Positions 35,482-47,590 of a stretch of DNA of 64,000 bases are shown one piece after another. The translations under genes were made by a program, and so were the position numbers. The stretch is from Liolophura sinensis. Its lineage: Eukaryota; Mollusca; Polyplacophora; Chitonida; Chitonidae. The notes under the pieces are model-generated. The model made no database searches. It was not told where the DNA came from and saw only the letters and a program-made list of their open reading frames with translations. The stretch's first letter is position 1; each line of letters begins with the position of its first letter. Where the stretch lies: NCBI RefSeq assembly GCF_032854445.1, contig NC_088303.1, forward strand, positions 29,521,501 to 29,585,500, in the 5' to 3' direction.

Positions 35482-35876
35482 AGATGGCGAGAAACACTGC
35501 TGCACGATGGAAGCGATTGGGCGAAGCACAAAGTGATTGCAAGATGGTACGAAGCGATTTAACTATGGGTCAAAGCCGCATGCGTCGTGTCATCGCTTTG
35601 ACCCGCCGTCGGGTTATGTTGTGATGGTAAACCTATTCTGTTACATGGGCTATATGGGCCTAGGCTGATGATAGCTGGTTTAACCGACTTCCATACTACA
35701 CCGCATACTAAAAAAATACATGTATACACATGCCAATGATAAGAAGAGAGAAATCGACCTGCCGACAGTTGGTCCAACCGGTTACATCCACATATACCTG
35801 CACGATGACGTCATCAGCCTATCATATTCATAAGTAACGATCACAGGTGTATAGTCCAGTGATACAACAAGGCACA

Positions 35877-35882
35877 TATATA
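35877..35882 (+). promoter_or_regulatory. TATA-like box, candidate promoter of SAMD9-like copy 2
   Basis: TATATA within GGCACATATATACTAC, about 90 bases before the donor of the inferred noncoding exon. Weaker than the TATAAA of copy 1. Confidence 0.35.
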
Positions 35883-35906
35883 CTACAGCTCCAGTTCTAC
35901 TTGTTG

Positions 35907-35968
35907 TCATCTGCATGCAGGCAACATCGACAACGTTAAACCCTTTCACGATGCACACCATTTTTCTG
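35907..35968 (+). other. Putative 5' noncoding exon, SAMD9-like copy 2
   Basis: Ends GATGCACACCATTTTTCTG then GTAAGTTGTCAC, matching the segment ending at 12050 in copy 1. It would splice to the acceptor at 37292/37293 (TTATTTTTACAG), 32 bases before the CARD Met. The 5' end is estimated. Confidence 0.5.
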
Positions 35969-36568
35969 GTAAGTTGTCACTAAGCTCACACATTAATCTG
36001 AGTTGCTTATTTCTCTTAACTGACCAGCAGTGTGCTATGTAGAACTGTAGCACTGCTTCCACCATTTTCTTTCACAAAGCACATTTAACGTTAACCATAT
36101 CATGTTCATCAAGAAATGATATTTCCGGTGATTAAACGGCTCTATTTCACACCACCATGATGCTTATATATAAGCCTATATCTCTTTATTAAGTGAATGC
36201 TGACTACAGTAATAGGTGTGCACTAACTTTCGGTTTCGATTCTGTATTCGAGAAATTAAGAATAAGGGAATTTTTATGGGGTATCCCCGACATTTCACAA
36301 AGATACTCTATATCTTTAAACGGCTAAAGAAGTGTCACCAACATACATCGTCAAATTTGGATGATTAATTTGACACTGTTATTATCAGAAATTTCCAAAA
36401 ATGTGAGTAGTGCCCTAAAAATGCACAAGAGTAGTTATGTGCCATAGTCGGTTTAAAATCCAGAACGTTCTGCATGTTCTTGTTCATGCCATTGCCAAAT
36501 AATTACAAAGGGTTTGTTTAGTGTATAACCTTGATATGGTCTGTATATTCTATGTATTCTGAGGGTTA

Positions 36569-36606
36569 TTTTAATGGGTTGATGGTTGTCCATCAACCCA
36601 TTAAAA
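36569..36606. repeat. Perfect 17-bp hairpin with 4-base loop
   Basis: TTTTAATGGGTTGATGG, loop TTGT, then the exact reverse complement CCATCAACCCATTAAAA. It lies within the inferred 5' UTR intron of copy 2. A perfect palindrome in otherwise unremarkable sequence suggests a recent event or a tiny fold-back element. Confidence 0.9.
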
Positions 36607-37324
36607 CATTTTCTGACAAATGTCACATCAGGATACCTGGTCTGATTAGACACGTCACAGTTTACACGCATTACTCTCACTTGTGGAGGAGTCAGGGATT
36701 CGCGTGGCACAGAAGTCAACGTTATCATTAAGTGAATTGGTCGAATAATGTTAAATGTTAATTACAGTTTTAAATGTGAATCAAAACCCAAGACATAATA
36801 TTTCCCATTATGTATATGGAGTACAACAAGTGAAGTGGGCGTAACCCCGCCATTTGTGCAAAAAATTTACCTGAGCCACTGAACAGTCAGTGTCAGTTTT
36901 AGTGTTAAAAACTATCAAGATAATCTCTATGCATACATCTATATAAAATCTCAACTATAAACCATTCCCATTGGTGTAGGTATAAAATTTTGAAATCGCA
37001 TCACAATGACGCTAGTGCATAATTAATATAAGATTTCTCTATGAAATATGTCTTGCTTCATTACACTTGGTTCCACTGCAGAGACTAGATACACTGTAAG
37101 CTACCTTTTTTATACTTGACCGGCTCAAGATATTGTGCACAGTTGACGGTTTTCCTGTTTGTTTCTTTCGTCATGCACCGTTTATCTCACCCAGATACCG
37201 TAAAAACCACACGAGGCTGTCGTTCAACTGAAATAATCTCGACTTTAATTGGTATATAAGATAATGAAAATATCCTCAACTTATTTTTACAGGCTGACAT
37301 CTATTAGTTTTGAGAATAGCAATC

Positions 37325-37607
37325 ATGGAGCCTGCAGATAGAGAAAAGATAAAGAAGAACCTGGTAGATCTCAAGAAAGATCTGATACCAAAGCACATAC
37401 TTGATGAGCTGGTCCAGGACGGGACAATCCATCCATCGGACCATGAGCGCATTCTATACGAGCCGACGACGGCAGATCAGACGACAAAGCTGGTACAAAT
37501 TTTATACACCAAACACGGATCCTATCCATCTTTGCACAAGTCCCTAGTGAAGCATGGCTTCCAGCATCTAGCCGAATCCTTGGGGCCCCCGGAAGGTTCT
37601 AACCCAG
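37325..37607 (+). CDS. CARD-encoding exon 1 of copy 2
   Basis: 94 codons plus one base. The domain has the usual CARD pattern of amphipathic helices: VDLKKDLIPKHILDELVQDG, then TIHPSDHERI, TADQTTKLVQILYTKHG and LHKSLVKHGFQHLAESLG. The helix 2-3 GTIHPSDHERI segment matches the G.L...E.E.I consensus. The donor is AACCCAG then GTAAAT. Confidence 0.85.
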
Positions 37608-40600
37608 GTAAATACATACATGTACATGCACATGCGCCTCTTCTGTTTTTATTAACGGGTTTTGCTGGGTGAGAATTACCTTATATGGGCTCTTATGTTC
37701 ATTAACTTTTGTGTTTATGTCGGAGGGTCAAAGTGATATCGCGGTATAAAACTGCTTCATTTTCCCTTGTGTATTGCCTTGAAGGAAGATAAATCAAAAC
37801 GTGATGTAAAGGTCAGGAAGACCATATAGTAAACCGGATGAGTATTAAAATACGACTTTCAAAGATTGTTGTGATGGAGAGACGTGTAGTCAAATATTCA
37901 TTTTGTAAGGGCAACTTTATTTTGGCACATGTGTAATGGTGTGAAAACTTGTTTTAACCGAAAACTGCATTTTAGTGAACTGTAATCCCCTAAAATTATA
38001 TGTAATTAAACCAATATAAAACTAGTACCCTGTTTCGCCTTTTAACCATTTATGTGTGGGGCATATATGAGTGACGCGACATGGTGTTTCCGGCTGTTCT
38101 AACATGGCGCACCCATGGGCTTGCAAAAATTTCAGATTAAAAGTTTATAGAGTTTTATAGAGTTACTAAGAATATCAGAAAAAAAAAACATGTCTGAGAC
38201 TGCTGATGTATCTTTATACCCCTCTCTTAGTGGTTTTTGTGTTAATCTTCATTTATGTTTTCTCGGAAGGAGAATAGGCATGTCCAATTTTATCGCACCT
38301 TAATGGTGGCTTTATGGTGCCATACATTTTCATCTGAACTCTTTTTTTTAGATATTTTCTATGTAAACTTGCTAGTATCAAGCGTTTTAGCAATAAAATT
38401 TTTAGCGAAGATAATTCCTTTTCACAGTCACATCATTTCTTCACATCATTCATTTTCACGGGGAAATGATTTTTTTTTACAGAGCTTGAAATATACACAG
38501 TGGTGAAAATAATTTATAATACACTAGAAGTTAAAATATGTAACAGGTCTAAGATACACTACAGCGTTTAAATAGCCACCATTTAAGAATTTACATTAAC
38601 AATTTTTTAGCTCTTTTGGTTGTTGTTTTGCTTTCGATACTCTCTTACTGTATACATGTTGCCTTTTATTATGGCCTTAAGGGCTGTAGGCCTAGTGACA
38701 TTGAAAGCGTCAAATACTATAGGACGGTTTACGTCATGTGACCCTATTTATTTATTTGATTGGTGTTTTACGCCGTACTCAAGAATCTTTCACTTATATG
38801 ACGGAGGCCAGCATTATGGTGGGATGAAACCGGGCAGAGCCCGGGGGAAACCCACGACCATCCGCAGGTTGCTGGAAGACCTTCTCAGACCCACTGAACA
38901 AAGATAGGCTTTGAGTGAACTATGAGAGGAATGTCGATCGCTTATCACCAGCAGGCCCCTGGGCATAAAGAGCGGTACTTTGTTCGAGAATGGTGTTGGG
39001 TCCACATCTTGTGTGATTTAGCGAGTGAAAGGCACGAAATGTACATAACCAAGTGGCAACACCCGCTCTCAGATCGTTGGTAAGAGTCACATCGACGTTT
39101 GTCATTTTCCCTTCTCACTCAAACGATCTGTTTCGTTTTTGAGGGACACCCAGACTGTAACTGAAATGTGACAACGGGTTAGTTACTTTTGAAGTTCTAG
39201 AACAGTGATGCCTAATAATTATAAACCATCTAGTTTAACAGTTTTACAGTGTTCTAGATTTTTGTAGTACTGCCTCTCCTTTTGTTACAGGTTCTAAAGA
39301 TCCAAAAATATTTCTTATGTCAACGTACAAGATGAGTAGCGGTTCAAAGGTACCTCTTGGAGAAGTGAAAGAAGTGCTTAGATCATTCACAAGCACAGAA
39401 TGGACTTTGCTAGAGGTTGAACAACTTTTAAAACAGGTTTTCGAGTTTGTTGTTATCGACAAGAGAGCAAAAGTCAAGAGGAACCGCGATCGATTGTATC
39501 CTTTACTTGTCAATAATATTCTTGTTGATTCTTGGTTATCAATTGCTTCACATTTAATCCTTTGTGAAGAAGTCTTTGATTAGAACTGACACTCCGTCGC
39601 AATTTCTCCACTTTTCACGCGTAATTCTCTTCTCAAAGTTAACCCTTGGGTTGGTATCGGTAATGCCCAAGTTATGCTCCGCTTTTTTTCATTTATCTGA
39701 AAACGTAATTATCACAATGTAATGGAATCCCTTAACTACAGATCAGGACAAAATGGTATGCTCGGGATATAAAGAAAGTAGAAAACCTTTGTGCATCGGT
39801 AGCAACACACGGTGAAGGACCACCCATACCAGAAGGTACGAAACTTCAAGTTCTTATATCATTTTTCTTACTCCACACACTCGTTTAAATACAGCAGCTG
39901 ACATATATGGGCTAGATTAACAAAGAATCAATTTATTAAGATTTACTTCATTAAAAGAACGTTTTTGGTAATACGTAATAAGGTTGTTGTTAATGTCAAA
40001 TAAATATGCCTTTTGCTGTAGGTGCTTCAGTTGTTCACGCGGTTTTCCAACCATCCTGTGTAAAGAGCATGTCATCCGATGACCTGTCTCAGTACTTAAG
40101 AGTCTGGGCAGACAAACAAGGTATAGACCAAGAATTTATCAGTGTTGTTCAAAATGAAAACATCGATGGAGAAGTACTGTTCGAAATGACACAGGATGAG
40201 ATAAACGACTTGTTCCCTGCCATGAGCTTTGGTTACAAGAAGAAACTGTTCTTACTCAGCAAGCACGAAGGAAGATCAAGGCTAAGCAGTGACTCACCAG
40301 AAAGAGAAGAATTCGAAGAAGAGTTTTTGGCTGAATTTAACAAAGCCACAAAGCCCACAACTTCATATCGGCGATATGGTCTTATCCGTGACAAGTGCAA
40401 ATCTGTCACTAATTTAATTGACCGTGTCAGTCGATTTGTACCAGCACAGGATAAGACTGGAGAGGATCTTCTCTCACAGATTTCCATGGAAACTGTCCGC
40501 TTTGCTGCCGCCTGTATTAACAGTCGCACAAACGGAACAATTCATTTTGGCATTTCTGATGAAGGAGAAATACAAGGCATAGCTGTGGACAAAGATAGGA

Positions 40601-43600
40601 CTACATCAGAAGTGAAGAAAATGCTGCGAGCAAGAATCTTTTCAGATCAGCGTACCATGGTGGACCGATGTGTTAGACCTCCCAGGTTTGTTGAAGTCAT
40701 TCAAGCTGAAAATGACCTTCCTTTATGCGTGGTGGAGGTTGATGTTGTCCCCCTTCATTCAATAGTGGGCGACGAAGCAGTTTTTCTTTCCATCTCGAAT
40801 GGACCTCGGTTAACAAAAAACAAAAGTACTAAGCTGTACATTTTCAAAGGAGATACAGTTTCTGAACTCACAGGAGATGGCATCCGCAAGTATATGTCGG
40901 AGAAGTGTAGGTTTTCTGAACAAAGACGCCAGGAAGAGGATACATTTGTCAATAAGCAGAAGAAATCACGTGTACCTAATCTACGTGACAAATTTATTGA
41001 GCTGTTTTGTGACGGAACTGAAACTCTAGACGATGGCATATATCCGTTACTACTGTGTGGCAAACCCGACGAAAAATCACGCCGCCATATAACAGCGGAA
41101 AATTTTCACTTCTTGAAAATGATCGAGTGGCAAATGATAATGGATTTGGACGACAAGGCTAGTAAGGACAGCCTATATGGTGTTTATGAAGAACAACAGG
41201 GTAAGACCACTCGAACGTTAACGTCGGATGAGTTTGATCCCCGTCTGTCCAAAGAGAGCGGGGATCGTTTGGAGGAAATAACCAACTCAAGTCTCCCACC
41301 GTGGATGTTTCTTAATGGCTACGCTTTGCAAGATCAGAAGGCATTATCTCCTCTCGACTGGAAGGCCGAAAGGTTCACCAATTTTAAAGAGGTCCTGAGG
41401 CATTTCTACACTGCCATTCCCAAGGACCGGGCAGTTGTTATGATCTTACTGTTGTCCAAAGATTATGGAGTCATGGTGGATATTCTTGCAGACGAAATTT
41501 ACACAAAATTTCAAGATCAGTGGATTGTCATTGCAGAAGATGGGGCGATAGCTGATCCTCTGAAAAAAGAATTGTTGAGACGTAATGTGCACAAATCAAC
41601 TGTGGAGAATAGATTTCTGGTGGGAATTCCTTGGAAGCATGTGTCTGAGCTTGTAAAACAATTGAAGGGTCCAGCAGACGAACATAGATGTTTACTGCCA
41701 ACTTCAACAGGGGCTCCATGTCATCTCAAAGAAAAAGTTAAAAATAGCCTTACCGACATTGACATTTTAAGTCTGAACCAGTGTCAAGAATCAGAGTTTC
41801 AAGATACACCTGAAAAACTTCAGGAAAAACAAAGAACCGAAGAAGAGCAATTTTATAAGGGAAATGAAGTTTCTTGGTGGAATTTTTGGTTCAAGAATCA
41901 CGTTTGTCAGCGAAAGGAACTTAGCAAACTGACACATCAAGTTAAGGTTTCTCTGCAAGGAGACATTCGAGGTGGCGATAAAGTAGGACGAGTCCATCTG
42001 TACCACCAACCGGGAGCAGGATGTACAACTCTATCAAAGCACGTTCTTTGGGATTGCAGGTCTACATATCGCTGTTGCATTGTCAAACGGATCTCGGAAC
42101 AAACTTGTGCACAAATTGCAAAACTCTACGCGTTTGAGGAGGACGAAAATCCACAACCTGTTCTTGTTTTGATTGATAACTTCCCAGAGGAAGAAAGAGT
42201 GGACCAGCTGCATGCCGAGTTGGAAGAGACAGGCCGCCAGATGGCAAAGTGGGGACAAAACTGTAACATATTCTGTGTAATGTTAATTAGCTACAGACGG
42301 GGAAAACAGACGTCAGATCATCAAAGTCAAAGGATTTGGCTGACCCACAATCTTCACGAAGAAGAACTCTTGTGGTTTAAAGAAAAACATGCTACACTGG
42401 AAAAGCATCACATGGAGAACAAAGGAGTCGACCCAAATACGTTGATTGCATTCAACATCTTGAGGGAAAATTTTAACCCTGAGTACATCTCTAGAACTGT
42501 GCAAGAGTTTCTTGGCGGTATCACGGATATCCGGGAGCAAACGCTTCTGAAATTCGTCTCCCTTATAAACTCATTTGATGTTGATTTTAAGCCAATTCCC
42601 ATCCCCTGCTTTGACCCTCTTATGGTGCCTGACAGTACACAAAGGAAACTACTCCAAAAGAAAAGATGGGAATCTGAGCTCAGTTCTTCCATGAAAATTC
42701 TTCTAGTCAAGCGACCAACCCAGGGACTCAGAGGGACATTACAAGGCTTGCGGGTTTCTAATTTCCTTTTGTCTTGTGAAATTTTGAAAAAGATGTTGCT
42801 TTCCAGACAGGAAAGTGTGGTTGACGCCACATTACAGCTTCTACATGCACCCATATGGAAAGGAAATGATGTTTCACTGAAGGAACTTAAGTTCGTCATC
42901 AAGAACCTCGTCAAGAAGAGAGCATGGATTCACGGGGGTAAAAGTACAAAGTTTTCACCTTTAATAGAGAAAATCCGAGAGGAGGAGTCTTTTGATGATG
43001 CAGCAAGTATAATGGACACAGTGTATGAAAAAACTAACGATGCAATGGTTGCCCAGCAGATTGCCCGGCTGTACATCGAAGCTGAAAACTGGGAAAAAGC
43101 ATCAAAATACGCAAAAGACTGTACTCGACTGAAATCTCAAAATTCTTGTATCTGGGACACCTACGGACAAGTATTCAAAAGAAAACTTAAAGCGCGTTAT
43201 GAGAAGACTAGAAAAGAGTATACCGATGTCTCTCATCAGTGTACAAAAGAAGAACGTGAGGCCATTCGCGATGGTTTTAAGGCCATTGACATATTTAGGC
43301 GAGAACAGACGATCAGCAGAACCGAGAGAACAATGGTCGTCTTGAACACAGCAGGCTATTTTGGGGAGGTGCAGGTAACAACAATTATTCTAGACCTGTT
43401 GCGACTTTTGTCCCCGTTTGACGACAAGGACGTGCTTCACAGATTCCTCGTGGAATCTGATTTTTACCCTCCAAAGGTAATTGATTCTTTTGGAGAAGAG
43501 ATATGCAAGCGCCTAAAGTGCCTTGGAAAAGATTCGTCTGAAGCTCTGACATTTCTGGAAGAAGATTTTCTACATCTCAAAGATGGCTCCGTCAACGACG

Positions 43601-46600
43601 ACAGAAAGAATGTACATAGAAATAACAAACAGAAACTGATAGCTTTAACGGAACATCATTTGAGCTACTTTGGTGAAGAGGAAGATTCATTAACTGCAAA
43701 CCTTAGTTCAGAGGAAGCTGCAGAGTTTCGACGACGGAGAGTCAAAAGACTTGTGGGCTGGTCACTTGGAAAAATATTGGATGCGTCATTTCAAGAAAAT
43801 GGCACAAGATCCCAACAACAGGCCCAGGAGCTTCTTCATCAAAATATCAGTTCAAATCAACAAACTGTGTTTGACTACAAATGCTTAATTGGCATAACTT
43901 TAACACAGTCCATTAATAACGAAAATGTCAGATACACGTTGACTGACCTAATGAAATACAGTCAAGAAATGTTCGGCATGATCAAAGAAAGCGATCGAGT
44001 GGAGCTGGAGGCGTATCTTTACTTCGTCATGTTTAACTGGCCAATGGAAGATGGACAGAATGTTAACCGGTGTCATTTAGGTAAGCTGAGAACAGCCATT
44101 CTTCAGTGGAAAGAGGCATTTTACAAGCAGTATCCTGCTCAGAGAGAAGGAAGGCCTTTCCGAAGAAAAGAGACCACAATATTCCATCTGGGGAACGGAG
44201 TTGAACTTCAACAGTACACACATTACCGTCAGTTGCAAGGTAATCATAAAATACGAGGGGAAAAGTTCTGGACAAACCCTGAGACCGTAAGTAAACTTCG
44301 GATACTGGAGGGAACCTTGTTGCACGACGGGGCGGAAGTTCAATTTCCGGTATGCTCAGCTGAAGGTAATGTCTCTCGAATAACCATTCCAAGCGGTATG
44401 CTAATACACGACAAGTCCCTGTGGAACAAACGGGTTTTCTTCTGTGTCGGCTTCAGCTGGTGTGGACCGAAAGCTAATGGCATCTCTGCGGAAGATCCCA
44501 CAATGATGGTGTCTAGAAAATCGATGCCTTCAAAAGATTTCCTCCCGCTACAGCCTCAGAGAACTGGTGTCAACTCTCGCCGCTTTGACCTTAACTCTAG
44601 ACAACTATACCAACAACTCCAGCGTATAGATGACCTAAAGAGTAAGAAACGATCCGGAATATGGCTTCCCCCAAATGAGGTTAGTTTGGTTTAGTTTAAA
44701 GGAGAAGAAAACTTAAATATCAAACAAATGCCATTGAAAAGATTATGCATATCTTCGCATTTGCATGCCGTAAAAAACTTCTTATGTGTACCTCAAGTTG
44801 ATAAATTATAAATAAATTCAGCGCCAAAATCCGCTGTGGGCGACTACATTACCGCCGAAGTGCAGTTTGTACAATTCCGGTAGAAAATGTACGCCGGCAC
44901 TTCGCATTGATTCAGTGATTTCCGTTTGACAATCGAGAAACTGGAATCTTGGACGTAGGTTCCAAGTTTATACGAGCAAGCCGGCAGTTTTAACGACCCT
45001 CATTGGCTGAGAGGCAACACACCTTCAGCATAAATTACAGGGTGTTAAAGATGGAGGACACGATGGACTCAGCGATTTAAGCCAGCTTTGTCGTTTTCAG
45101 GCTTTACGTGTATGGCGAGGAAAAAACGCAAAATTATGCAGCAGGCCCGACCAGATAGAAAAAATGTGCTCTTTTTAGCCTATAATGCTGAAATAAATAA
45201 TAATATTTTAAAATTTTCTTCTCCCTCGACTATATGTACGGATTTTTTTTAACTTTTCAGTGTTTGGAAAATGACATTTATGTATCTGCAATGGCAGTTA
45301 TACTGTAGGAAAAAGTCTTCATGGTAATTAGTTGTAACGTGTTCTTTTGAACATGTACAGAGGCTGGAGGAGAAAAGATAAAACAATTGATTTTACCCCG
45401 CATTCCCATAGGGCCAAGGCGTATTGTCGTTGGTCCGTGAATCCGTCTGTGCCCATACATGTGTTGTCATCACGATTTCTCTGCAATCATTGAAAGGAAA
45501 TTCAAGACATTTGTTTGCAAAAAGTAGCCATTGAAACTCACTGGTGTGCTCTTTGATCATCTTAAATCTATCCGTACATATATTTGCATATGAATCAGCA
45601 TAATTTGCACAGCGATCATCCATTTGTCATTATGATATCTCTGAAACTATTCAAAGTAATTCCTGATTTTTGCATTGATGGTCACTGTATATCGCAAATG
45701 TGACTTTTGACCACTTTGAATCAGTCCGTACAAAAATTTGCATAGTAATCAGCATAACTGGCACAGCGATCGACCTTTTGCCACTATGGTATTTGTGAAC
45801 CTATTGAAATGAAATTTCTGAATGTTTGCATTGATGGTCATTGTATATCAAAGACGTGTCTTTTGACCACTTTGAATCCGTCCGTACAAAAATTTGCATA
45901 TTAATCGGCGTAATTGGCATAGCGATCGTCCTTTTGCCACCATGGTATTTCTGAACGTAGTGAAAGAAATTCACGACTGCTTGCATTGATTGAAGTGATT
46001 TTTAGCCATTTTGAATCCACCCGTACATTAATTTGGATAAAATGAATTACAATCACTTCGTGTGTATATGTAATCTATGATTGTCAGCCTCATAATAAAA
46101 GCGTGTGGTTGCTGCCGCCCGACCAACCCAGTACGAATGCATTGATCCAAATTATTTTTCTCCCTTTCTCACAATTATGGATTTTGTCACTTCTTGCCAA
46201 ACCGACAGAAATGGTCCTGACAGGCACCCGTGTGTAGGCCTACAGCATAACCACCAGAAGGTATAAGATTTATTGTCATTTTGAAAACGGATTGGAGGAA
46301 AGAGATTTAGGCTAATTTCGCTTAAAGCGAAACTTGCTCAAGCATCTTAGGAGTGGTATGCTGAGAATTTCAGCCTATACTCAGTGGGAACCGGTAAAAT
46401 TATATTATCAATTATAGATTGCTTTTCTATTCCCTGATATAGTTTAAGCTACAGCCAGGGGTAAACAAAGGCATGTAATGGTGTTCATATCATATTAAAG
46501 ACTCCTTTTCTAGAGTAAGTATGAAATGAAGAAATAGACTTCACCAGCGAGCCATGTATCATGTAGAGCTGTGACTTTAGACATTCTACTTTGCGAGGTC

Positions 46601-47590
46601 AGACTTGATCTTGATTGGTTCATTAAGTCTTGCATACACAGTATCTCTAAAACTATGTTGTCATACCAGTATTGAAGGTATAAAATGGTACAAAGCTTTG
46701 GCCTTGTCTTACCGGTGTATTTCACCTTAGTGTGTACTATGAACCGACGGAAGACATATTTTTCTTAAGATAAACAATAGGAGTTGGAATAAAAGCACGT
46801 TTCTCCACTGTGTTTCTATATTCTGAATACACTGATTGTTAACTGGTTAAAGAATACTTGAATACACCATATTGGTGGCTGATCAACAGTTGAGTTTGGA
46901 TTTTAACATTTTAACATTTAAAAGTACAAATATGCTTCCGAATCAGCTTACTTCTTGGCACGTAAAATGGCTTTAAACTAGTTTTACTAAGGCCCCGAGG
47001 GAAATTAATTCATTAATTTATTTATTTGATTGATGTTTTACGCCGTACTCAAGAATATTTCACTTATACGTCGGCGGCCAGCATTATGGTGGGTGGAAAC
47101 CGGGAAGCGCCCGGGGGAAACCCACGACCATTCGCAGGCTGCTGGTAGACCTTCCCACGTACGGCCGGAGAGGAAGCCAGCATGAGCTGGACTTGAAATA
47201 ACAGCGATCGCATTGGTGAGATATATACCGCACATTTTAACAAAAAAATGTATAGTATTGTTCAGCCCTCACTATCCTGAGTTTTCCAAAGGTTAAATGT
47301 TCATGGTGATGATGGAGAGTCCGTATATTCCGGAATCGTGAAAGCGTATATAGGTTATAAGATAATAATATAAACGAAAACGCCCATTCGATTGTTTAAC
47401 CAGTACCATATTCAATATGTGCCTCATCTTACAGATAAAATGTATCTTCCTCGATTATATAAGGCATAAAACGGTTTGCGCTTTCTGTCATTTTCAGTGG
47501 ATGTTGGTCACACGAGAGAGAGAGCTCAGGAATCGGCTTGACGCCATCATGGATCAGGCCTTGGACGACACGCAATTGCCGTACAACTAA
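37325..47590 (+). CDS. CARD-SAMD9-like fusion protein, copy 2 (1775 aa, intact)
   Basis: Exons 37325-37607, 39291-39495, 39747-39835, 40022-44679 and 47498-47590 join in frame to 1775 residues. Regions: CARD 1-90 (KIKKNLVDLKKDLIPKHILD, then ELVQDGTIHP..); possible RFX-like winged helix about 95-180 (VPLGEVKEVL, VEQLLKQVFEF, RLTKWYARDIKKV); SAM 209-273; SLFN/AlbA_2 about 317-477 with NGTIHFGI at 363-370; SIR2-like about 520-765; P-loop NTPase with QPGAGCTT at 855-862 and VLVLID at 906-911; TPR-like about 1181-1253; OB-like about 1627-1679; tail ending LPYN. The Walker A Lys is Cys. Vertebrate SAMD9 has the SAM-to-OB core without CARD or winged helix; its members are antiviral translation inhibitors, cytosolic. 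Here a CARD would allow recruitment to death-fold partners; that is inferred. Start chosen by CARD homology and the acceptor 32 bases upstream. The Met at 40006 is intronic. Confidence 0.9.
38745..38890 (-). mobile_element. V-SINE type element, 3' half, in intron 1 of copy 2
   Basis: TATTTATTTGATTGGTGTTT, TACGCCGTACTCAAGAATCT, CGGGCAGAGCCCGGGGGAAA and ATCCGCAGGTTGCTGGAAGA. Absent from intron 1 of copy 1. Confidence 0.85.
39291..39495 (+). CDS. SAMD9-like copy 2, exon 2 (possible RFX-like winged helix)
   Basis: 205 bases from the acceptor TTTTGTTACAG to the donor CGATT then GTATCC. Encodes GSKVPLGEVKEVLRSF, LLEVEQLLKQVFEFVV and DKRAKVKRNRDRL. Same length and phases as exon 2 of copy 1. The alternating helix and basic wing recall RFX-type DNA-binding folds, without proof. 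Confidence 0.82.
39747..39835 (+). CDS. SAMD9-like copy 2, exon 3
   Basis: 89 bases after the acceptor TACAGATCAG. The alternative acceptor five bases upstream would break the frame. Reads LTKWYARDIKKVENLCASVA followed by a Gly/Pro linker, and ends CCAGAAG then GTACGA. Confidence 0.8.
44680..45450 (+). other. First part of intron 4 of copy 2, no feature recognised
   Basis: Begins with the donor GAG then GTTAGT. AT-rich, no element recognised until the tandem repeat at 45455. The whole intron is 2818 bp against 854 bp in copy 1. Confidence 0.7.
45455..46035. repeat. Tandem repeat of about 155 bp, four copies
   Basis: Units share TTTGCATTGATGGTCA, TTTTGACCACTTTGAATC, CCGTACAAAAATTTGCAT and CACAGCGATCG blocks, with starts spaced about 155 bp. 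Lies in intron 4 of copy 2. It resembles in style, though not closely in sequence, the 165-bp repeat at 14.4 kb. Confidence 0.8.
47008..47219 (-). mobile_element. V-SINE type element in intron 4 of copy 2
   Basis: TTTATTTATTTGATTGATGT, TTACGCCGTACTCAAGAATA, GGCGGCCAGCATTATGGTGG, GCCCGGGGGAAACCCACGAC and GGCCGGAGAGGAAGCCAGCA. Missing only the tRNA-like head. Confidence 0.88.
47498..47590 (+). CDS. SAMD9-like copy 2, last coding exon
   Basis: Acceptor TGTCATTTTCAG. Reads WMLVTRERELRNRLDAIMDQ then ALDDTQLPYN and TAA. Same length as the last exon of copy 1. Confidence 0.88.
   Translation, partial: WMLVTRERELRNRLDAIMDQALDDTQLPYN

Larger units (their letters stand above)
34760..35580. repeat. Degenerate GATGACACAAAGC repeat interrupted by two SINEs
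   Basis: Short imperfect units such as ACACAAAGCGATGACATAAT and GATGGTACAAAGCGAAGACA occur at 34765-34792, 35025-35140 and 35482-35575. The two SINEs lie inside this low-complexity locus. Confidence 0.65.

Noticed and set aside
40006-40021. Met at 40006 as start of the copy 2 protein
   Set aside because: It lies in the intron just before the acceptor CTGTAG at 40021; the exon begins GTGCTTCAG and joins the upstream exons in frame.
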